A program made the translations under genes and the position numbers. This document shows, piece by piece, positions 1-9,550 of a stretch of 64,000 bases of DNA (position 1 is the stretch's first letter; every line of letters begins with the position of its first letter). The stretch is from NCBI GenBank assembly GCA_933228895.1, contig OW121856.1:102027027-102091026 (forward strand). Reading direction: 5' to 3'. Origin of the DNA: Platycnemis pennipes. Taxonomy: Eukaryota; Arthropoda; Insecta; Odonata; Platycnemididae. Under the pieces are notes generated by a model, which saw only the letters and a program-made list of their open reading frames with translations, did not search any database and was not told where the DNA came from.

Positions 1-1926
1 GAAAATACAAGAAATGAAAATGAGGAGGCCCAATATAAGAAGTTCAGAAACCAAGAAAATAAAGAGTGCAAGAAAGCCAAGGAAAAATGGATAGAAAACT
101 GCTGCGAAGAAATAAATAACAACATAATGAAAGGAAACGCAGAAATGGCTTATAAACTAGTGAAGAGACAATTCGGAGAAAGGAAACAAGATCCCGGAAC
201 ATAAGAGGATCGAATGGAAAGATACTCATAGAATAGGAGGACATAGGGAAGAGATGGAAGCAATACATTGAAGAGCTCTATCAAGCACACAAACCACTGG
301 AAGCTCACTTAACGGAAGAAGAAATCAGGGAGGATGAAGATGCATGGGAGTCCGAGATACTGAGAAGCGAATTTAACAAAGCCGTGAAAGACCTAAGGAG
401 CAACAAGGCACCAGGAAGGGAAAAAATAAATGGAGAAATCATCAAGACACTCGGGGTCAACGCAAAAGATACCCTCTTTGGAATAATCAAAGATAGCTAT
501 GACAGTGGAGGACTGCCAAAGGACTTCCAGAAGAGTGAAATGATCACAATTCCGAAGAAGCCAAGGACAGAGAAATGCGAAGAGCACAGAATATTGAGCC
601 TCGTGTCACACACATCTAAAATACTTGCTAGGATATTTATCAGAAGAATGGAAGGAAAGATCGAAGGGAATCCTTCGGAAAATCTATTCGGATTCAGAAA
701 AAAACCGAGGAGCTAGGGAGGCAATACTCAGTTTGCGGATACTGGCCAAAAAAATAATGCAAGTAAACAATCCGTTGTATGTGGCATTCGTGGATTTGGA
801 AAAAGCCTTTGACAACGTCAAATGGAACAAGATGTTCAAGATACTGGAGGCAATTGGAATAGACTACAAGGATAGAAGAAAAACCTATAGCCTCTACAAG
901 AACCAGGTCACCACAATGCGAATGAAAGACGGAAGAAAGATAGAAGCCAAAGTAAATAAAGGAGTCAGACAAGGATGCAGCCTCTCCCCAGCGTTATTCA
1001 ATATATACCTGGAAGAAGCAATAAGAGCCGCAGAGGAAATTGGTATCAAGGGCATCAAGGTGAATGGCGAAGATATAAACATGCTAAGGTTTGCTGATGG
1101 CATCGCAGTTGTGGCAGAAATTCGAGAGGAACTGCAAGCATCCCTAACCACAGAGGAGTACTATAAAAATACTAATCCTTTTTTATGCATGATATGTAGT
1201 GCATGTTTGGTGAGAATTCACCCCTGCCACACACCTCTTTATGGTGGCTTGCAGGGTATTATGTAGATGTAGATGAATGGACCAAGTACTTCAAGAATAT
1301 AATATGAGCATCAACAAGAAGAAAACTAAAATCCTAGTGTGCGGAAGAGAGAAGTCTAGGGCAAATGTCACAATTCGAATAGTGAAATTAGAACAAGTGG
1401 AGAACTTCACCTACCTCGGCAGCACTATAACTTGGGATGGAAGAAGCTCGACGGACATCAAGCGAAGAATAGCACAAGCTAAGGAGGCATTTATGAAGAA
1501 GAGACAACAACTATGCTCTAAGAACCTACGGCTGCAAACAAGTAAGCAGTTTATCAAAACATTCGTATGGTGCGTGGCACTCTATGGATCAGAGAAATGG
1601 GTCATCGAGAAAGCAGACCAACGAAGAATTGAAGCCTTCGAAACATGGTGCTGGAGGAGAATGTTGAAGGTATAATGGACAGATAAAGTTAGAAACGATG
1701 AGGTATACAGAAGAGCAGATGAAGAAAGGACAAATGGAAAACCATACGGCAAAGAAGAACCAGATGGATTGGACATACTTGGAGGCACAATGAATTATAG
1801 TTAGAAATATAATAGAAGAGGAAATTGAAGGGAAGGTCCCGCGAGGAAGACCAAGGTGCCAATATATAGGGCAAATAAAGAAGGACGTGAAAGAGAAAAC
1901 ATACCAGGGCGTGAGGGAATTAACAC
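1..1926 (+). pseudogene. LINE-A non-LTR retrotransposon, degenerate RT/C-terminal region (5' part off window)
   Basis: This is the body of a non-LTR retrotransposon polyprotein entering from the left edge. The order is a lysine-rich linker before the RT (about 1-380), RT start with NKAPGREKINGEIIK (from about 402), palm motif VDLEKAFDNVKW (790-830), RQGCSLSPALFNIYLEEA (about 967-1020), then after an interruption KINKKKTK-like and YLGSTITWDGR motifs (1300-1445), and the WCVALYGSEKWV and RRIEAFETWCWRRML blocks (1568-1670). It is dead. The frame changes between about 180 and 200, there is a TAG at 234-236, a frame change in the 7-A run at 698-704, and the catalytic box reads FADG (1090-1101) instead of FADD. 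A 124-bp foreign insert occupies 1153-1276 and TAA stands at 1673-1675. A GQIKKDVKEKTYQGVREL-like stretch (about 1865-1925) is the C-terminal end. The element resumes at 3200 beyond the TIR insertion. RT identity is seen directly; the clade is not assigned. Confidence 0.9.
1153..1276 (+). repeat. 124-bp repeat V inserted in the LINE-A RT
   Basis: The RT frame reads ...LQASLTT up to 1152 and resumes with MDQVLQEY at 1277, so the bases between are an insertion that also shifts the frame. The insert has relatives elsewhere in the window: its first half (TACTAATCC...GTGCATGTTTGGTG...) matches 27198-27262, and its second half (GTGGCTTGCAGGGTATTATG) matches the reverse complement of 63640-63690. 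No clear target duplication or TIR is visible, so the element type is unknown. Confidence 0.75.
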
Positions 1927-1928
1927 TA
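1927..1928. repeat. TA target-site duplication, left copy
   Basis: TA precedes CACTGTAAAAAG and is repeated at 3198-3199. Removing 1929-3199 restores the LINE-A reading AACACTAAATAGGGCAGAA, which lines up with AACACTGAACAGGGTAGAA in the LINE-A fragment at 55.7 kb (minus strand). Confidence 0.85.
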
Positions 1929-3197
1929 CACTGTAAAAAGTTGATCTGATTTTCAGTGCGATCTGAATTTAAGCGCTGTCTGATTTTAAGGTAGTGGTCT
2001 GAATTTAAGACTCATGATGCGTGAAAATCAGACACACCTCCGTCTTATTTTAAGACCATAGCCACTGCATGTTGTAAATAAGATGGTTGTGATCTGAAAT
2101 TCAGATCACCCGGGCTGAAAATAAGCACGCATTGGTTGGCTCCGCAATTGGAGTTAACCAGCCAATAGCAGAGACTGATGGGCGGAGCGTAACCTGGGAG
2201 CAGGATCAACAAAACGCAGTGTTTTTCATTCAACCTTAAGAGCAGGATGTCAACAAGAATTACGAAGCGTAAGGAAGTAAAATTCGAAGTCTAGTCAAAT
2301 TTCATTGTAAGTAGGTGAAATAAGTTTCGTGCGATGAGTTAATGGTGTGAGAATGTGGCAATGATACTTAGTTTATTTGCAGAAGGGAGCCAGTTGTGTC
2401 TGAGTGACGTATCCTGAGAGTAAACTTCCTTATTTTGTCTACGCGGCAGGGTTGTAAGAACTAAAAAAATAGTCGCCCTCATCAAGTGACAGTTCCTGCT
2501 TCGGTTTGAAGATACTGGCACACATCTGTGGTATCGAAGACTTTGTATGGATTACTTTGTTTCCAATAAAAGTACACATTTTCATATTATCTTTGAAGTT
2601 ATTGTCCATGTGTTCCCATTTCAGTCCTGGAATCTTTTTCAATGGAAATTCTTTGACTTACGTTTGCTCTATTGAAGAATTTAGTCAGTGAAACAGTATC
2701 ATCGAATAAAAATATGAAACGTTAGGGTTTTGGTTTGTGTTCGTGTGAAGTGTTTAAATATCCAGTATTTATAATTAGACATCGCATAAAAGTAGGCTTT
2801 GATTTCAATAGCAACCCGCATTGTTACGTGGTACTTATTTTCAGATAGGCCCATGCTGAATTTAAGACAGCCCTAGTCTTAAATTCAGCATGGGACTATC
2901 TTAAAATAAGTCCCACCTGGTGTGATTTTCAGTCCTGCACCTGCCTTAAAATAAGACATCCCCTCAGAGTAGGCTTGAATTTCAATAGCAACCCGCATTA
3001 TTACCAGACCAGGGCTGTTTTAAATTCAGCATAGGCCTATCTGAAAATAAGTCCACTTCGTCTGATTTTCAGTCGTTCACCTGCCTTATTTTTAGACAAG
3101 ATATTACTGCTGAAATTCAACATACCCTGTCTTAAAAATGTTGCATCTGAAATTCAGATCACTTTTGTACCTTAAAATCAGATCTCCTTTTACAGTG
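1929..3197. mobile_element. 1,269-bp TIR element (TA target duplication) with clustered near-palindromic 11-mers
   Basis: The ends are CACTGTAAAAAG (left) and CTTTTACAGTG (right), with further inverted similarity inward (TTGATCTGATTTTCAG against TTAAAATCAGATC). TA is duplicated outside. Near both ends the DNA is packed with imperfect palindromes built from half-sites CTTAA or CTGAA: examples are 1945-1956, 1963-1973, 1979-1990, 1999-2009, 2042-2055, 2091-2107, 2115-2125, 2834-2844, 2856-2866, 2878-2888, 2900-2910 and 2945-2955. A perfect 18-bp-arm hairpin lies at 2850-2867/2877-2894. The block TTTCAATAGCAACCCGCATT occurs twice near 2800 and 2980, a partial tandem duplication. The middle (2200-2750) lacks the motif and holds a possible transposase relic on the minus strand. 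TA duplication fits Tc1/mariner-type insertion, but the TIR is not one I recognise. Confidence 0.82.
2400..2642 (-). pseudogene. possible piggyBac-like transposase relic inside the TIR element
   Basis: The minus-strand frame contains FKPKQELSLDEG followed shortly by SSYNPAA and then, past stop codons, TK.G. PiggyBac-domain transposases have a conserved segment of the type LSLDE....PWRGR..F..YNP...KYG. The match keeps the LSLDE and YNPA parts and lacks the intervening PWRGR part, as if a short deletion had occurred. No other transposase segment is secure, and the host element carries a TA rather than a TTAA duplication, so this may be a captured fragment or a chance resemblance. Confidence 0.4.
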
Positions 3198-3255
3198 TAA
3201 ATAGGGCAGAATGGAGGGCTGCAGTAAACAAATCCTAGGATTGAAATACTGATGA
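3198..3255 (+). pseudogene. LINE-A 3' end, continuing after the TIR element
   Basis: AGGGCAGAATGGAGGGCTGC followed by AATCCTAGGATTG and a GATGATGA tail continues the LINE-A C-terminus (RAEWRAAVNKS, then stop). The same 3' end with its GATGAT tail is seen at 55613-55690 on the minus strand. The preceding bases TA (3198-3199) are the right target duplication. Confidence 0.8.
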
Positions 3256-3490
3256 TGAGTTTAACATTGACCTCTTTTCCCTTACTGGACACCAATATCA
3301 TAGTCTTCTTCTTATTGATCTTCAGCTGGTATCTGGCCATCATGCTTCCCTTGGCTATTAGAATCATATTCAGATCCTTCTCTGTCTCCGCAATGAATGC
3401 TAAGTCATTAGCAAATCCCAGCATACTTATTTTTTCTCCATGGATTTTCACTCCAGAAGACTCTTCTTTGATTTTTGTTCTCTATATATG
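3256..3490 (-). pseudogene. LINE-B RT fragment (catalytic box FAND)
   Basis: The minus-strand frame reads MKIHGEKISMLGFANDLAFI, then ETEKDLN, YQLKINKKKT and VNVKL, the end of an RT palm and the adjoining thumb. The catalytic box on the plus strand is 3404-3415 and reads FAND instead of FADD, so this copy is inactive. It stops abruptly against the LINE-A tail at 3255. It lies 3' to the C-terminal piece at 3527-4090 relative to the element's own direction, so the two pieces are rearranged or are separate insertions. Confidence 0.85.
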
Positions 3491-3526
3491 ATGCACGTTA
3501 TGTAGTAAGTAGTATGTTCTGATGAA

Positions 3527-4090
3527 TTCATCATCATCATCATTGATCAACAATCCTAGGATTGGTTTGACTCAGCTTTCCACTCGATTCTTCTATCGGC
3601 CAACGTTTTCGTTTTGACGTAATTCTTCTCTTTTACATCCTCCACAACCTGTTCCATGTATCTCATACGAGGCCTGCCTTTTCCAATCTTCCCGGTCAAT
3701 TTTCCCTCGACGATTGTCTTCATCAGGCCATCGCGTCTCAAGATATGACCGATTAAGTTGTCCCTTCTTTTTATAGTTGTCAGCATACTTCTCTTTTCTC
3801 CTACTCTTCTTAGCACTTCCTCGTTATTTACTCGGTGGATCCATTTAATCTTCAGCATTCTTCTGTATCACCACATTTCGAATGCTTCTACCCTTTTCTT
3901 CTCCGCTGCAGTCATCGTCCATGCCTCACTGCCGTAAAGAAACATGCTCCAGTTGTATGTTCTGATGAACTGTTTCCTTACTTCTACGCTTGTATTTCCA
4001 GATGTAAGTAGATTCTTCTTTTGATAGAACGTCCTCTTCGCCTGGGCTATCCAACTACCTATTTCCTTCTTGCTTCGTCCATCGTTCTGA
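3527..4090 (-). pseudogene. LINE-B C-terminal fragment with (ATG)n tail
   Basis: From the right edge inward the minus strand reads the NDGRSKKEI block, QAKRTFYQKK, FIRTYNWSMFLYGSEAW, EKKRVEAFEMW, then (past a stop) IKWIHRVNNEEVLRRVGEK, RRDNLIGHILRRDGLMKTI, KGRPRMRYMEQVVEDVKEK and RRIEWKAESNQS, ending in a GATGAT microsatellite tail (3527-3545 on the plus strand). This C-terminal block is the signature used for LINE-B elsewhere in the window. The short simple-sequence tail is typical of non-LTR elements that end in microsatellites rather than poly(A). Confidence 0.88.
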
Positions 4091-4094
4091 TGAT

Positions 4095-4190
4095 TTATAA
4101 ATGTAAATTTTCCTTAATCTAAGCACTTGGTTGTCGAGCACTGAGGTCGATTTGAACTCGGTACCTTTGGCCTGTCGGCACAACTAACCA
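4095..4190 (-). repeat. possible tRNA-derived SINE head
   Basis: On the minus strand a tRNA-like order is visible: TGGTTAGTTGTGCCGACAGG (A-box-like), then GTACCGAGTTCAAATCGACC (B-box-like). No adjoining SINE body or tail can be traced. Confidence 0.4.
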
Positions 4191-6120
4191 CGATAGAAAG
4201 ACGGGACTGCACGGGTTTCAGAATAGCAAATGTCGACTCCCACGCACGCACACTGCAGAGTGATAACACACGCAAGCGAACTGGAGCGCTTTCTCAGGAG
4301 TGGGACGTCACCGCTTTTGAAGTCAACGTGAAGTCCGTTCCCCCGATCCGAAATGAACAGCGGAGCTTCGTGCCCGCGTAGTGAGTACCCCCGGCGTCAC
4401 GACTAAATTACGATAATGGCTTTACACGTGGCGCCCGCGCAACAAACCATCGGTGAATCGGCCGACCGCATTACGACGACGGGCGAATAACAAACGAATC
4501 GACAATGCCGCACCACGCGCACCCTATCGCCGCCGCCTCGCGTGCGGTGTCCCGCACCCTCGCCGTTGCAGAGAGGGTGTTTGGGGGTGGAGGGGGTGTG
4601 TAGTCTGGAGAGGGGAAGCGACCACTTGCTGCGGGAGGAATGGGAGGATTTTACGCGGGGGTGGAAGAGGGTCGAGGACAGGCAAAAGGGGTGGGTTGGA
4701 TCGGAGATGGGAGTGTTATGGGGGTTGAGTGGGGTGGTGGGGGCGCTTTAAGCAATGGGGAACATGCACTATTTTTATAACTCTTTGAATAAGAAGTTTA
4801 TTGGCTAAAATGTACTCGTTGAAAATTTTGCAAAAGAATTAAGTTGTGGTACAAAGATATTACTCTTTAAAAACTGTACGTTTCTAGAAGCTTAAAAACA
4901 CGACGTCATCGCATGACGTCACGGAACGGTATCACTACGGGCGTTGTTTATCTGTTAATACGTGGAGGTAAGTAATTTAATGAATAATTGGTGAAAACAT
5001 ATGTACTATTTATCTTATTTTTTTAATGCAATAAACGAATGTATTTAGATTTTTTATTTAAGAAGTATGGATCGTAACGAGAATATCGTCCATAAAATGT
5101 ATAATAACTGTATAGTGTTCTGTTTGCTTTCACCCCGCGAGTACCTACTACGACAAAACAATCGTTGTTTTTTTAGAAGAAAGCCACCATAAGGGAGTCA
5201 ACCAAAGGCAAAGTGTCGGATTCTGCTTTTTTAAATCCAATTCAGTTATGGTTCCGATCAAGAAACGGCTAAAATCCTCAAAACAATATATTAGCTTCGT
5301 TTTCTTTCAAAATAAACGTCTGTTTCCGTAGCAATATTGAACCTTTACCGTGCAGTGACGTCAGAAGGCGTTTAATGTCACGTGACTTTCGTAAATTTTC
5401 GGGAACATTTTAAAGAGCATTTAATAATCTTTGTGGTTGGCGTAAAGAATTTTGGCTTATATATTTCAATTTGTGAGGAAATTTTGCATCAAGTACATCA
5501 TCAATACCCGGAAAAAAAGTTTCATGCATATTCCCCATTGGCGTGCATTACGTGAATGAGATGCAACGACATGAGTGGGAGAGGTGCGCTCTCAGGGCCG
5601 GCGAATGCATGCAAACGGGGGTCACACCGTACAACGGGGTACGAATGGTGCAGGGGCCGTTAGGAATCAACGGACGAGCCTCATGAAAGGGTAGAGCGGG
5701 AGGGGGAGGAAAAAATAGTTGACGTGCAAGAGTCGGGGGGTATGCCTGTGTATGGAGGATGGTAGAGCAGGAAAATGGATGGGGGAGGGAGATGAACAGA
5801 CACAACAACGGTGTTGTACACGCTGCTAGGTTGGCACGATTGCTCTCAAGCGCGCAGAAGAGCAGGGTCGGTGCGAAGACCTGTTGTGTGTGCACGCCCC
5901 CACCGCCTGCCCTCTCTTGATGACAGTTCAAAGCAGCGCAAAGATGGCCGACGGTGACACATGTCGAGAGGACTTTTGGCGTCGAGTGCACCATTTTGAG
6001 GGACGATTCGGGGAGTGGATAGGTATAAGAGAATGTGGTTTAACGCACTCCGCGATGCTTTCGTGATAAACTCCTTAAAATGAATACTGACGAATAACGA
6101 TAAGCGTTTCAGAATAAGGG
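4190..6120. other. no gene seen; CpG-rich patch 4310-4760, then AT-rich DNA
   Basis: 4310-4560 is rich in CG dinucleotides and 4560-4760 is strongly G-rich on the plus strand. Open frames here reflect composition only. 4760-5520 is AT-rich and 5560-5990 is purine-rich. No splice-bounded coding stretch or recognisable domain was found. Confidence 0.6.
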
Positions 6121-6124
6121 AGAT

Positions 6125-6289
6125 TACTCGAAACCGAAATCGTTCTTTTGTATACGAAATCGTTAGATGAAAACAAAAAATTAATTTTAGTAAAAAAATT
6201 AATTGTTTCACCAGAGAAATTCGCCCAAAAATCAAACATCAAATTAAACAAAACTATAAACACCGGGGATGACATAATAAAACTTAGTC
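6125..6289 (+). repeat. repeat X, 5' part (interrupted copy 1)
   Basis: ACGAAATCGTTAGATG and the following AATTAATTTTAGT...CACCAGAG...TCGCCC stretch match the start of repeat X at 20600-20690. The copy is split by the SINE at 6290-6494 and resumes at 6495. Confidence 0.65.
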
Positions 6290-6494
6290 GGTCCCGGTGG
6301 TGGCGTGGTTAAGTCCTCGCCTGCTAACCTAATGGTTGCGGGGTTCAAGTCCCACCTGAGTGGGTTTTTTCACCACTCCGGACATGGATGTGTGTGCTCG
6401 TCTGTTGTTAAATTGTTAATACCCCGACGCCAAGACCACATGTGCTGTTTTCGATGGTAGTGTTAAAATCAATAAATAAAAATAAATAAATAAA
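6290..6494 (+). repeat. tRNA-derived SINE inserted in repeat X
   Basis: A tRNA-like head contains an A-box-like TGGCGTGGTTAAGTCC and a B box GGGTTCAAGTCC, with CCTGCTAACCTAATGG in the anticodon region. An unrelated body follows (6370-6465) and an AAATAAAT-type tail closes it (6466-6494). Head, body and A-rich repeat tail in this order are the hallmark of RNA polymerase III-derived SINEs. The flanks match the continuous X sequence at 20690-20720, which confirms insertion. Confidence 0.85.
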
Positions 6495-6612
6495 CAAAAG
6501 GTGACGCCCACCGAGCAGCATTAAGGATATATACGTCACTCCCCTCCGGTCCTTGACTATTTTGAGGGAGGACTGCCTGAAGAGATTCTGTCGCATCCTG
6601 CAAATAACCCAA
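6495..6612 (+). repeat. repeat X, continuation of copy 1
   Basis: CAAAAGGTGACGCCCACCGA, then TTAAGGATATATACGTCA and GTCCTTGACT, match X near 20700-20775 and the inverted copy near 11900-11950. Confidence 0.7.
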
Positions 6613-6659
6613 AACAAATGAATAACAAAATATTTTTGCATACGTTTTGGCGTAAAAAG

Positions 6660-7305
6660 GTCCAGAATAACGATAAAAGTAGGAAGTCAGAAGCTAGAGC
6701 AGATAAAGCAATTTAGCTATCTAGGTAGTGTGTTGGAAGAAAAAGGGTAAGTATAGCAGCATTGAAGTAAGAAGGAGACTTGCATTGGCGAAAGAAGATT
6801 TTACTGGTAGGCGTGAGCTAATGAGTAAAGGTTGAGTAAGGAAGTGAAGAAAGTGCTAGTGAAAAGTTTAACATGGAGCGTTGCACTATATGGGGCGGAA
6901 ACGTGGGCTTTACGAAAAGAAGATTAAAATACACTTAGGGAATTTGAAATGTGGGTGTGAAGAAGAATGGAGAAAGCAAAGTGGGTTGAAAGGAGGACGA
7001 ACGATGAAAGTCTGGAATTGGCAGGAGAGGAAAGAAATTTGATAGATGAAATTAGGAGAAGGCAGAAGGTGTGGATTGAATGGGTAATAAACGGGGATGG
7101 TGTTTTGAAGGAGGTGATTGAGGAAAGAGCGTTGGGTAAGCGGGGAAGAGGGAGGAGAAGAACGGGTAGCTTGGATGGATTGATGGGTGGCAGGAGGTAT
7201 GAGGGGCTGAAGAGGGACATCGTGTGAAATTTAGGGGGTGGGAAGAATTAAATGTCCATTTAAACCTACATTCACCGATAGAATACTAATATTAATAATA
7301 ATTTG
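6660..7305 (+). pseudogene. LINE-C C-terminal fragment
   Basis: Joined over small frame changes and stops, the plus strand reads QIKQFSYLGSVLEEKG, RRRLALAKEDF, KKVLVKSLTWSVALYGAETW, LREFEMWVWRRMEKAKW, VERRTNDESLELAGEERN and LGKRGRGRRRTG. This is the same post-RT layout as LINE-A and LINE-B (YLGS, ALYGAETW, WRRM.K..W, GRGR) but with distinct sequence, so it is a third related family. The open part runs 6967-7227. The RT itself is missing, so the copy is 5'-truncated, and an ATTAATAATAATT-like tail lies near 7288-7303. Confidence 0.8.
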
Positions 7306-7329
7306 GCGTGGCTAAAAGAGTGATTTTTA

Positions 7330-7690
7330 TTTTACTAAAAGTTTATTTATGCTCATACACAACTTACGATCTAATCGAATATGCATTGCCTTTAGAAATA
7401 ATCCGAACGGAGTGGTAACAACTACTTCAATTGGCAGAGCCAGCTGTGTGTCCCCCATGGCGTTTGAGCAAATGTACTGCGCAGTCTCAGTTCCGACTGG
7501 ACAAAGTGGATGTCGTACTAGTCCTCTGCATGCAACTTTTCCGAAAGGGTTAAACACACCAGTTTTTCGCTGCATGTAACTCGAGAACGACCAGACGGAT
7601 TAAAGAATGGGAAAAATATGGGTTTTTTATATTAAAAACTCTATCAGATTCGTCAAAAAATATGGTAAACGACCCAATTCATCATTGCTT
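7330..7690 (+). repeat. repeat X copy 2 (3' part)
   Basis: CTTTTCCGAAAGGGTTAAAC, CAGTTTTTCGC, AACTCGAGAACG, ACTCTATCAGATTCG and ATGGTAAACGACCC appear in the same order as at 21240-21390. Upstream AATTGGCAGAGCCAGCTGTG matches X near 20840. A 249-bp antisense frame and a 231-bp sense frame over this copy have no recognisable domain and are not called as genes. Confidence 0.75.
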
Positions 7691-7847
7691 AAACAGGTAA
7701 TATTGCATTCAAAAGCATAACATAAATGAAAGCCTTGTTCATTTCCTATAAACACACCGTCCTGAAGCTCCTTAACAAGTTAGGTGGTTAATTAGACTAT
7801 ATTTTAATATCACCTGTAACACTAGAGCATCTAAAACTTCTGATAGG

Positions 7848-8098
7848 AAATATGAAGAGAAGGAGACAAGAACTCAATTCGTAAAATCTTGTGCTATGAT
7901 AGTCTGATGAAGACATTCCTCGGAGGAAAAGTGAATAACAAAGGAAGGACACATATAAGATGCACGGAAACTTGTAAACTAAGGAGGTAAACAAAGCACG
8001 GAAGGTTGTAAAGGAATGTAAATAGGAGATTAGCCTAAATAAGGATAGTGTAGCGGGCCGCATAAAACCAAACTAAGGATTGACAACTGGTGATGTTA
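7848..8098 (+). pseudogene. highly decayed LINE-B C-terminal fragment
   Basis: One frame reads CYDSLMKTFLGGKVNNKGRT then HIR, against RHDGLMKTIAEGKVNGK-type sequence in better LINE-B copies. Downstream VVKECK and GRIKPN then AAGGATTGACAACTGGTGAT correspond to the VKDVKER, RIEWRAASNQS and AGGATTGTTGACCGATGAT end of LINE-B. It is older and more decayed than the other copies. Confidence 0.55.
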
Positions 8099-8099
8099 A

Positions 8100-9540
8100 T
8101 TACGGCCTTTTTCATTTTTAATCATTAATTATTTGTGTTCTCTCACTTTGATTCAAAACAAATGATGCGAAGTTCCAGGAAAATGAAGATTAAAATCAAT
8201 TAAAAAATTGAAAATCGAAATTGATAACGCTATAATGAGGCAATGCAATCTCAATCCGTGATAGGTTATTTAAAATATGTTCAAAACAAATTCTTGGAAT
8301 TCTCAAGAGGTTCAGTCTATTGGAGCAAATATATCGCTCATTGCTTCTAGCTTTTGAGGAGCACCAAAGGAATAATTTCCGAGCCACTTTTCAGTATTAG
8401 CAACGGAAGATTTCATCCTCTGTTGAACAACATTTTGCTACATAACACTTGTTTATGAAATGTATTTAACTAAAAGAAACAATCTGTAATTTCTCTGGAA
8501 AATGACGTCCTAAAAAATTTTTAAAAATATTTGATAAAGGATTTTCAGCTGCTATCGATTCTTAATAAATCAAGCCCTCGTATTTAACTCGATGGGAAAT
8601 GCATTTATAGGTAAATATAAATGGGAAACCTTCTGATAAAAAAAGATTTTCCCTGCCTAGAATATAATTTCAAACTGAATAAACTGTTTATAAAACCAAA
8701 AAAATTTGTGTATAATCTACTCAAAATATCATAGAATAAGTTAATGGATTGAACATAACACCCTTGTCCTTTCCAAACAAGTTCTTAGCTTATTTGATGG
8801 GAAATGACAAATGAAGATATCGACTCGGTCTTTGTTTCCCAAGAAAGCTCAGACTTAAGAATTTTGGCCGCATATTTTATGACCTAAATTCTTAATGCTG
8901 ACCACGGATTAATGTACAGGATAGGAATGTCAACAAAGAAATGCGTTCCCTTAGTGTGAGGTTTCATTCCTCCGCCGCAAGTTGTCGCTAGCATCGAGCA
9001 CTGATAGCTTTTAAGCGTTTCACTAAAAGAATCTGATTTAAAGAGTTGCAGGAATGACAATATGATACCCATAAATTTGAAACTCATGCAAAATACACCA
9101 TATCTACTCGTATTAATTTTTCAATTTCCTTCCACCACGATGAAAATGAATTTTACTTAAGAGAGCGTGGGTGATAACTGCACAAATATCGCAGCTATAT
9201 TTGCATTTTCGAAAACAAATTAGTATGACGTATTTCCAATTTTCTCAACTTCTTTCGTCATAATTCAGAGAAGCGTTTCGACATTACTAAGTTTGGTTCT
9301 AATTCTCTCTATGTTTTATATTGCTACGTATAATTAGCTCATAGTAGGCGCGCCAATTTTTGTGACATTTATAGGTGCAAAAAGGTTTGCGGAATCCCTA
9401 AAAATCTTAATAATTTTAACCATAGCAGATAATATCAGCAGAATGATATTTTAGTTTTCATAATTAATATCACATCACCAGGTAACTCTAGTATAAAAAG
9501 CATTTTTGCCAAGAAAATTGCAATTATTTCAATTTGAACT
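8100..9540. other. AT-rich DNA with no recognised feature
   Basis: No domain, repeat partner within the window, tRNA-like block or TIR pair was recognised in this stretch. Confidence 0.6.
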
Positions 9541-9550
9541 TTTAAGGAAA

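Noticed and set aside
1945..3180. CRISPR-like array
   Set aside because: Units are 10-12 bp, degenerate and palindromic with variable short spacing inside a eukaryotic TIR element; no array-like constant repeat and spacer.
6290..6370. tRNA gene
   Set aside because: Good A and B boxes, but the acceptor ends do not pair cleanly and the sequence continues into a SINE body and AAAT tail.
7327..7579. sense/antisense small proteins
   Set aside because: They lie wholly inside non-coding repeat X and are not kept open in the other copies.
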